Below are positions 5,271-10,124 of a stretch of 10,124 nt of DNA, piece after piece; within the stretch, counting starts at the first letter, position 1; every line of letters starts with the position of its first letter. Source of the stretch: Nitrospiria bacterium (GTDB lineage Bacteria > Nitrospirota > Nitrospiria > Nitrospirales > UBA8639); contig JAUIKP010000078.1 of NCBI GenBank assembly GCA_030430725.1, positions 1-10,124 on the forward strand. Reading direction: 5' to 3'. Under the pieces are notes generated by a model. The model made no database searches. It was given only the letters and a program-made list of their open reading frames with translations, and was not told the origin of the DNA. A program made the translations under genes and the position numbers.

Positions 5271-7211
5271 ATGTCACGAAAAACCGCACACTCTGATAAA
5301 AGCAGGAAACGCGGTCGTCCCGTCCCTACCCGGACAAAATTGGATGCCGCTCCCGCTTTGGATATCGAAGCGTCTCCGAAGCGCCAGGTCTTTTTAACCG
5401 ATGTGGCTCTTCGAGATGGGCACCAATCTCTTTTGGCGACCCGCATGCGCACGGAAGATCTCTTATCCGTGGCATCCGAATTAGATGAAGTCGGATTTTG
5501 GTCATTAGAAGTCTGGGGTGGTGCCACCTTCGATTCATGCCTCCGGTTTCTTAAGGAAGACCCCTGGGAACGCCTACGGGCCTTTCGTGAAGCCATGCCG
5601 AAAACCCGCCTTCAAATGCTCTTGCGTGGTCAAAACCTTGTGGGATATCGACATTATGCTGACGATGTCCTTGATAAATTCATTGAATTATCCGCTCAAA
5701 ACGGCATTGATGTCTTTAGGATCTTTGATGCGCTAAATGACATCAGAAATATCAGGCCGGCCATGGAAGTGGTGAAAGCCTGCGGGAAGCATATCGAGGC
5801 GACCATTTGTTATACCGTCAGTCCGGTCCACAGCTTGAATCATTTTGTGGAACAAGCCAAACAACTCGAAGATCTTGGGGCCGACACCATTTGCATCAAA
5901 GATATGGCTGGACTCCTTCCTCCCTTTGAAGCCTATGAACTGATTTCCCGATTAAAATCCACGGTTCGGGTCCCGATTCACCTGCACACCCATTACACCT
6001 CCGGTATGGCTTCCATGTCTTCCCTGATGGCGATTATGGGCGGGTTGGATATTTTGGATACCGCCTTATCTCCCCTTTCGGGCGGCACCTCCCACCCTCC
6101 AACCGAATCGTTTATTGCCGCCCTGCGCAACACGCCGTATGACACGAAATTAAATCTTGAGCAAATTGCTCCGGCTGCGGATAAATTGCGCAAAGCCCGA
6201 AAACGCTATCGCCAATTTGAAAGCGATTTTACCGGTGTCGATACCGACATTCTTCTTTCACAGGTGCCTGGTGGAATGCTTTCAAATTTAGCAGCCCAAT
6301 TGGCCGAGCAAAATGCGTTGGGAAAAATCAAAGAAGTGCTGGAAGAAATCCCACGCGTGCGAAAAGACATGGGGTATCCCCCTCTGGTCACCCCCACCAG
6401 CCAAATTGTCGGAACGCAAGCGACATTGAATATTTTAACCGGCGAACGCTATAAAGTGATTACCAATGAAACCAAAAATTATTTTCAGGGGTTGTATGGG
6501 AAGCCACCTGGCACCCTCAACTCCAAGATTCGGCAAAAAGCCCTGGAAGGCGACGTCCCCGTTTCCGGTCGTCCCGCCGACAACCTTGACCCGGAACTGG
6601 ACGATGCGAAACAGGAACTCGTCGGGCGAGAGATGGCTGAAGAAGACATTGTTTCCTATGCGCTCCTCCCGTCCGTCGCGTTGCAATTTTTTGATGAACG
6701 GGAGCGAGGGGAGTTAAAACCTGAACCCCTTCATGACTCCTCGGAGAGTGGACCGGCTGTGGCTCACGATCTTCATTTAGCCCCGGTAGAATTTAACGTG
6801 ACGGTTCACGGAGAAGCCTATCATATTCGCGTGTCGGGATCCGGGCAGACCGTTGACGGCGTGAAACCCTATTATATAAAGGTGAATGACAAACTTGAAG
6901 AAGTGTATCTCGAACCGATTCAAGAAGTCTTAGCCGGCTCACCCGACCCTCCACCCTCCCACACATCCAAGACGGAAAAACGTCCCAAGCCCTCACAACC
7001 TGGAGATGTCACCACGCCCATGCCTGGCCGAGTGGTCAAAGTCCTGGTGACCGAGGGTTCAAGTGTCAACATGGGTGATTCCCTGTTGGTAGTGGAAGCC
7101 ATGAAAATGGAGAATCGAGTCCAATCGCCTATTGCCGGGACCGTCATCACCATCTACGTGCAAGAAGGAGATGAAGTGAATCCTGATGAAACTCTGATGC
7201 ATCTAGAATAA
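5271..7211 (+). CDS. pycB: Pyruvate carboxylase subunit B (carboxyltransferase + biotin carrier), 646 residues
   Basis: This subunit carries biotin and transfers CO2 from it to the keto acid, pyruvate to oxaloacetate, or 2-oxoglutarate if it is the CfiA-type paralogue. Domain order: a basic extension (1-40); the TIM-barrel carboxyltransferase from TDVALRDGHQSLLATRMR (43-60), with RIFDALNDIRN, CIKDMAG and HLHTHYTSGMA; the conserved PYC/OadA domain (about 320-520); a Pro/Lys linker (555-580); and a biotinyl domain with EAMKMEN. Likely metal ligands by family comparison are Asp49, carbamylated Lys210, His239 and His241. The biotin lysine is Lys612, 34 residues from the C-terminus as usual. No oadB/oadG membrane subunits are present in the window, which argues against a sodium-pumping oxaloacetate decarboxylase. 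It probably forms one transcript with pycA and with the hydrolase gene that starts 2 nt after its stop. Confidence 0.93.
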   Translation: MSRKTAHSDKSRKRGRPVPTRTKLDAAPALDIEASPKRQVFLTDVALRDGHQSLLATRMRTEDLLSVASELDEVGFWSLEVWGGATFDSCLRFLKEDPWERLRAFREAMPKTRLQMLLRGQNLVGYRHYADDVLDKFIELSAQNGIDVFRIFDALNDIRNIRPAMEVVKACGKHIEATICYTVSPVHSLNHFVEQAKQLEDLGADTICIKDMAGLLPPFEAYELISRLKSTVRVPIHLHTHYTSGMASMSSLMAIMGGLDILDTALSPLSGGTSHPPTESFIAALRNTPYDTKLNLEQIAPAADKLRKARKRYRQFESDFTGVDTDILLSQVPGGMLSNLAAQLAEQNALGKIKEVLEEIPRVRKDMGYPPLVTPTSQIVGTQATLNILTGERYKVITNETKNYFQGLYGKPPGTLNSKIRQKALEGDVPVSGRPADNLDPELDDAKQELVGREMAEEDIVSYALLPSVALQFFDERERGELKPEPLHDSSESGPAVAHDLHLAPVEFNVTVHGEAYHIRVSGSGQTVDGVKPYYIKVNDKLEEVYLEPIQEVLAGSPDPPPSHTSKTEKRPKPSQPGDVTTPMPGRVVKVLVTEGSSVNMGDSLLVVEAMKMENRVQSPIAGTVITIYVQEGDEVNPDETLMHLE

Positions 7212-7213
7212 TA

Positions 7214-8167
7214 ATGCGGGACTGTTCTCACTTTCGAACATTCCTCATTTTCATGGTTGCTCTTGGATGCTTGACGATCTTGGGTTGTTCCTCTCCCAGG
7301 CCATTCCCTTCCGGAATCGAACTGATCCAACGGGTGCCCTATCAGATTGTTAAAGTCAACGCCCATCGCATTGCCTATCTTGACGTCGGGCAAGGTCCAC
7401 CCCTTATTCTTATCCATGGATTCGGCGGGTCAATGTGGCAATGGGAACACCAATATTCTGTTCTAGCCCGTACCCATCGGGTCATCATTCTGGATTTGCT
7501 CGGTTCTGGGCTCTCTGATAAACCGGAAGGCGCGTACACCCCACAGTACCTATTGGAGTTTTTTCGGGAATTCATGGATGCCCTCAATATTCCCCGAGCC
7601 ACCTTGGTCGGGAATTCCATGGGAGCCGGACTGGCTATGGCCATGGCCCTTGACTACCCGGAACGTGTAGAACGACTTGTGCTCATCTCGGGATTTCCCG
7701 CTCAGGTTGAGAACAGTATCGCTTCCCCGCATTACAAAAGCTTTCTCTATCACCGCCCTCCCCTCTGGCTCGCAAAATTGGGAAATTGGATGGCGGGAAA
7801 AAGGACCACGGAACATATTCTCAAAGAAATCATTTATAATTCAGCACTCATCTCCCCTACCATCATTGACCGTTCATTTCACAATCGCCAACGAGGCGAC
7901 TTTCTTGCCCCCCTCTATTCTTTAATGGACAATATCAAGACATGGGAGGGGCAATATGGAAATAGGCTTCAAAAGATTTCTCATCAGGTCCTGCTCTTAT
8001 GGGGGGAGCATGATCGGGTGTTTCCACTTGAAGTCGGTGAACGGGTTAAAGAACAGTTACCGCATGTCGAATGGCATGTCATTCCTGAGGCCGGGCACCT
8101 TGCACAATGGGAAGCACCTACGATCGTGAATCAATACATCCTCTCATTTTTAGAACGAAAATCCTGA
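7214..8167 (+). CDS. Lipoprotein alpha/beta hydrolase, 317 residues
   Basis: This is a serine hydrolase of the alpha/beta-fold superfamily, predicted to be lipid-anchored and to act outside the cytoplasm. A hydrophobic signal (about 9-24) ends in the lipobox ILGC with Cys25. The mature part has the oxyanion-hole motif HGFGG (68-72), the HRVIILDLLGSGLSDKP stretch (88-104), the nucleophile elbow GNSMG with Ser135, the acid Asp267 in GEHDRVF, and His295 in PEAGHLAQWE. All three catalytic residues are present, so it should be active as an esterase, lipase or C-C hydrolase. The substrate cannot be read from sequence. The cap region (about 160-245) is not one I can assign. The ATG lies 2 nt after the pycB stop without a clear ribosome site, so it is probably translated by coupling to pycB. 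The next gene follows after 112 bp. Confidence 0.9.
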   Translation: MRDCSHFRTFLIFMVALGCLTILGCSSPRPFPSGIELIQRVPYQIVKVNAHRIAYLDVGQGPPLILIHGFGGSMWQWEHQYSVLARTHRVIILDLLGSGLSDKPEGAYTPQYLLEFFREFMDALNIPRATLVGNSMGAGLAMAMALDYPERVERLVLISGFPAQVENSIASPHYKSFLYHRPPLWLAKLGNWMAGKRTTEHILKEIIYNSALISPTIIDRSFHNRQRGDFLAPLYSLMDNIKTWEGQYGNRLQKISHQVLLLWGEHDRVFPLEVGERVKEQLPHVEWHVIPEAGHLAQWEAPTIVNQYILSFLERKS

Positions 8168-8266
8168 AGAAACGTTATCCAACAGGCTATTCACCCTAAG
8201 CTTGAAAGACAATGAAAATTTTTCACACACCACGGCACCTCAAGCTCGGATCACCGATCTGGACAG

Positions 8267-8272
8267 AAGGAG
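8267..8272 (+). promoter_or_regulatory. Ribosome binding site that fixes the tpx start
   Basis: AAGGAG with a 7-nt spacer to the ATG at 8280. This start gives a proper lipoprotein signal, whereas the in-frame ATG at 8202 would bury the signal 26 residues in. Confidence 0.7.
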
Positions 8273-8279
8273 CATCATT

Positions 8280-8933
8280 ATGCCAAAAATTTCGATCATG
8301 TCATTACTTCTCATTTTAACGGCTGTTTCATTGCCGGGTTGTTCGACCCTTCATGGTCAATCAGGACACGATTTTTCCTACAAAAACATTCCAGTTGACA
8401 AGGAAAGCGCCAGAACAGGAGAGGGTTCGACTATTCTCTTTCGAGGCACCCCTTTGCCGCTGAGTGGCATTGAAGTAAAAACCGGAGAGACTCTTCGTAC
8501 GGTCCCATTGGCAAAAGGCGATTTATCACTCGTCAACATTCAGGAATCACAAGGAAAAGTCCGCATTCTCAATATTGTGCCTTCCCTTGACACGAAAGTT
8601 TGCGAACAACAAACGCATTATCTGAGTGAGAAAAACCAGGGTCTTGATCAACAGGTACAACTGATAACCATTAGTGTCGATACCCCTTTCGCTCAAGAAC
8701 GATTTGCGAAAGAAGCGGGAATAACCAATGTTGAATTTCTGTCAGATTTTCGAGGTGGAGAGTTTGGCTCTGCCCATGGTTTACTGTTGGAGGGGCCCCA
8801 TGTCCTGGCTCGAGCTGTCATGGTTGTCGATGCTGATAATGTGATCCGCTATCTTCAGGTCACTCCTGATCTCGGCCATATGCCGGATATGGATAGAGCA
8901 TTTCAAGTCGTTCGCTCCGTTCTACAAAACTAG
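8280..8933 (+). CDS. tpx: Lipoprotein Tpx-type thiol peroxidase lacking the resolving cysteine, 217 residues
   Basis: This is a peroxiredoxin of the Tpx class, reducing hydroperoxides through a reactive cysteine. A signal peptide (about 5-20) ends in the lipobox LPGC with Cys21, so the protein should be lipid-anchored in the envelope; the well-known Tpx proteins are soluble and lack this. The peroxidase core (about 50-217) has PSLDTKVC with the catalytic Thr105 and peroxidatic Cys108, the SVDTPFAQERF stretch (132-142), SDFRGGEFGSAHG (155-167) and the active-site Arg178 in LARAVMVVD. The resolving cysteine of Tpx (E. coli RFCGAEG) is replaced by Ala143 in RFAKEAG, and no other cysteine remains in the mature core apart from the lipidated one. 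It should therefore work as a one-cysteine enzyme with an outside thiol donor, which is inference. Its TAG stop shares a base with a possible GTG start of the following frame. Confidence 0.9.
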   Translation: MPKISIMSLLLILTAVSLPGCSTLHGQSGHDFSYKNIPVDKESARTGEGSTILFRGTPLPLSGIEVKTGETLRTVPLAKGDLSLVNIQESQGKVRILNIVPSLDTKVCEQQTHYLSEKNQGLDQQVQLITISVDTPFAQERFAKEAGITNVEFLSDFRGGEFGSAHGLLLEGPHVLARAVMVVDADNVIRYLQVTPDLGHMPDMDRAFQVVRSVLQN

Positions 8934-8974
8934 TGGCACCACACACATCGAGAAAAATTCCCCACGGACCCAAC

Positions 8975-9643
8975 ATGACGTTCTCAGAACAATTACGAAA
9001 ACGTGCAGCGCCTATTTGGGCAGCCCAGCTAAAGCATCCCTTCGTCATCGCACTGGGCAAAGGCACGTTACCGGCAAAAAAATTTCAATATTACATCTTA
9101 CAAGATGCAAGGTACTTAGAAGAGTTGGCCAGAGTCTTTGCCCTAGGATCGGCTAAAGCGACGGATGGAGACACGGCCCTTCGCTTTGCCAAACTCGTTG
9201 ATGACACGATAACCGTCGAACGCGGGCTTCATGAATCGTATGGAAAGCAATGGGCTCTTTCCCCCAAGGACATGCGATCCACCCCACTTTCTCCAACGAA
9301 TTATGCCTACTGCCGGCATATGAGAAGCGTTGCTCAAACCGGGACGCTCGGGGAAATTACGGTGGTCGCCCTGCCCTGTGCATGGGTCTATTGTGAGGTC
9401 GGGCACCACCTGTTGGAAAAGGCAACGCCCAACCCCTCCCATCCGTATTATGAATGGTTACAACTGTATGGATCACCCGAATTTGCGGAAGTTACTCGAT
9501 GGATGCGCGCAGTCGTCGATCGATGCGCTAGGACCGCAGGCAGGGCAGAAAAAGCCAGGATGGAAGAAGCCTTTCTCATCAGTTCCCAATACGAATGGAT
9601 GTTTTGGGATATGGCCTGGCGGGAAGAAAAATGGCCAATATAG
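8975..9643 (+). CDS. tenA: TenA-family aminopyrimidine aminohydrolase-like protein, 222 residues
   Basis: TenA proteins of the cysteine class hydrolyse aminomethyl-pyrimidine thiamin breakdown products for salvage. The all-helical protein aligns end to end with Bacillus subtilis TenA: MTFSEQLR at the start, HPFVIALGKGTLP (21-33), YYILQDARYL (39-48), PTNYAYCRHM (107-116), LPCAWVYCEVG (133-143) and SSQYEWMFWDMAWREE (203-218). The active-site set is present: Asp44, Tyr47, Tyr112, Cys135, Tyr139 and Glu207. Length (222) is normal for the family. I chose the ATG at 8975, which gives the family's usual N-terminus; a GTG at 8933 overlapping the tpx stop would add 14 residues. The ribosome site is weak. 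No other thiamin gene and no TPP riboswitch core are visible, so a thiamin role here rests on the family alone; the substrate could be a different amine. Confidence 0.9.
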   Translation: MTFSEQLRKRAAPIWAAQLKHPFVIALGKGTLPAKKFQYYILQDARYLEELARVFALGSAKATDGDTALRFAKLVDDTITVERGLHESYGKQWALSPKDMRSTPLSPTNYAYCRHMRSVAQTGTLGEITVVALPCAWVYCEVGHHLLEKATPNPSHPYYEWLQLYGSPEFAEVTRWMRAVVDRCARTAGRAEKARMEEAFLISSQYEWMFWDMAWREEKWPI

Positions 9644-9749
9644 CCAACGGGAATTGCGAATCTTTTAATACCATGACATGGGCTGAAGGCACCCAATACA
9701 ACCCTCTGCTTGTCCTTCTACCTAACACTCTCTTTGAAAACGCAACCAT

Positions 9750-10124
9750 ATGAAATGGAGCCAAAACCCCTTACTTTATATGGTTGCCTTACTGAACGTA
9801 TGTGTAGGGCTCCAGTTTCCGGATCCGGTTAACGGACAACCTCCCATGGCCAATGGGATCCAACCTCTTATCCAACTGGAAGGCCGGTCCTTGCACCAAC
9901 TGATCCCTAGGAATATCCGCCCCCTCCTGCTTCCAAAAGAACTGGAACAATTTCTTCAGGAACTTGAAGGCCATCCGCCGGATTGGTCCGCCTTACAAAG
10001 TCTGGATCACACGGAACAAAGCGAGCGCCTGTTTCAACTGAATCGCGCACGAGACGAGGCCCGCCTTATCCACAATAACATCCTTCAACAACCCATCGCC
10101 TTTTTGTGGTCAGGATTTCTCCGA
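9750..10124 (+). CDS. Start of an exported protein of unknown function (cut by window end)
   Basis: The frame from the ATG at 9750 stays open to the last base, giving 125 codons. It begins with a short basic N-terminus and a hydrophobic stretch (about 8-22), followed by DPVNGQ, which reads as a signal peptide with possible cleavage near residue 29. The mature part is polar and helical, rich in Leu, Gln and Glu, with Pro-rich breaks (LIPRNIRPLLLPKELEQ at 51-67). It has no cysteine after the signal region (Cys18 lies inside the hydrophobic part, without a lipobox). I recognise no domain in the part seen. An in-frame TGA at 9735 rules out a longer N-terminus. It lies 106 bp after tenA in the same direction, with no promoter or terminator seen in the gap and no clear ribosome site. 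Confidence 0.6.
   Translation, partial: MKWSQNPLLYMVALLNVCVGLQFPDPVNGQPPMANGIQPLIQLEGRSLHQLIPRNIRPLLLPKELEQFLQELEGHPPDWSALQSLDHTEQSERLFQLNRARDEARLIHNNILQQPIAFLWSGFLR

Noticed and set aside
3801..7211. Sodium-pumping oxaloacetate decarboxylase (OadA) reading of the second subunit
   Set aside because: A biotin carboxylase partner lies directly upstream, and no oadB or oadG membrane subunit is present in the window.
9644..9749. Terminator or TPP riboswitch in the gap after tenA
   Set aside because: Only a short CCATGACATGG palindrome is seen; there is no T run, and the conserved CUGAGA/ACCUGA riboswitch cores are absent.

Overview
The window carries twelve protein-coding genes and no RNA gene, mobile element or CRISPR array that I can see. 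Base composition is close to balanced. The genes are a chromosomal housekeeping mix: haem synthesis, a two-subunit biotin carboxylase/carboxyltransferase, a thiamin-type TenA, envelope lipoproteins and several small uncharacterised proteins. This fits a free-living Gram-negative-type bacterium, because the lipoproteins have classical lipoboxes. A Nitrospirota-like (Nitrospira) source is my best guess from the overall look of the proteins and the two-subunit PycA/PycB. That is an impression, not a proof.

Left part (1-2172), all leftward: a good sigma70-like promoter (2143-2172) precedes a 59-residue protein (1916-2095). It is followed by a 67-residue protein with a CxxC pair (1594-1797), a 144-residue protein (1092-1526) and hemE (1-929, cut by the window edge). 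hemE appears to have its own strong promoter placed so that transcription would start at or next to the start codon. A 25-bp perfect dyad lies directly upstream of its -35 box.

Middle part (2173-3676), rightward: an FmdB-type zinc-ribbon protein and a membrane-anchored or secreted PstS-like binding-protein homologue. The PstS-like protein keeps the family's C-terminal signatures but seems to lack the usual phosphate-binding loops.

Right part (3801-10124), rightward and closely packed: pycA (biotin carboxylase subunit), pycB (carboxyltransferase plus biotin carrier), a lipoprotein alpha/beta hydrolase starting 2 nt after pycB, a lipoprotein Tpx-type peroxiredoxin that lacks the resolving cysteine, tenA, and the start of an exported protein cut off by the window end. 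PycA and PycB together would form a biotin-dependent carboxylase making oxaloacetate from pyruvate, or oxalosuccinate if it is the 2-oxoglutarate paralogue. The functional link of the two lipoproteins and TenA to the carboxylase is not evident from sequence.

No convincing rho-independent terminator was found. No gene-free stretch exceeds about 210 bases. The most distinctive points are the hemE promoter/dyad arrangement, the lipid-anchored one-cysteine Tpx, the PstS-like protein with altered ligand loops, and the cluster of small unknown genes.
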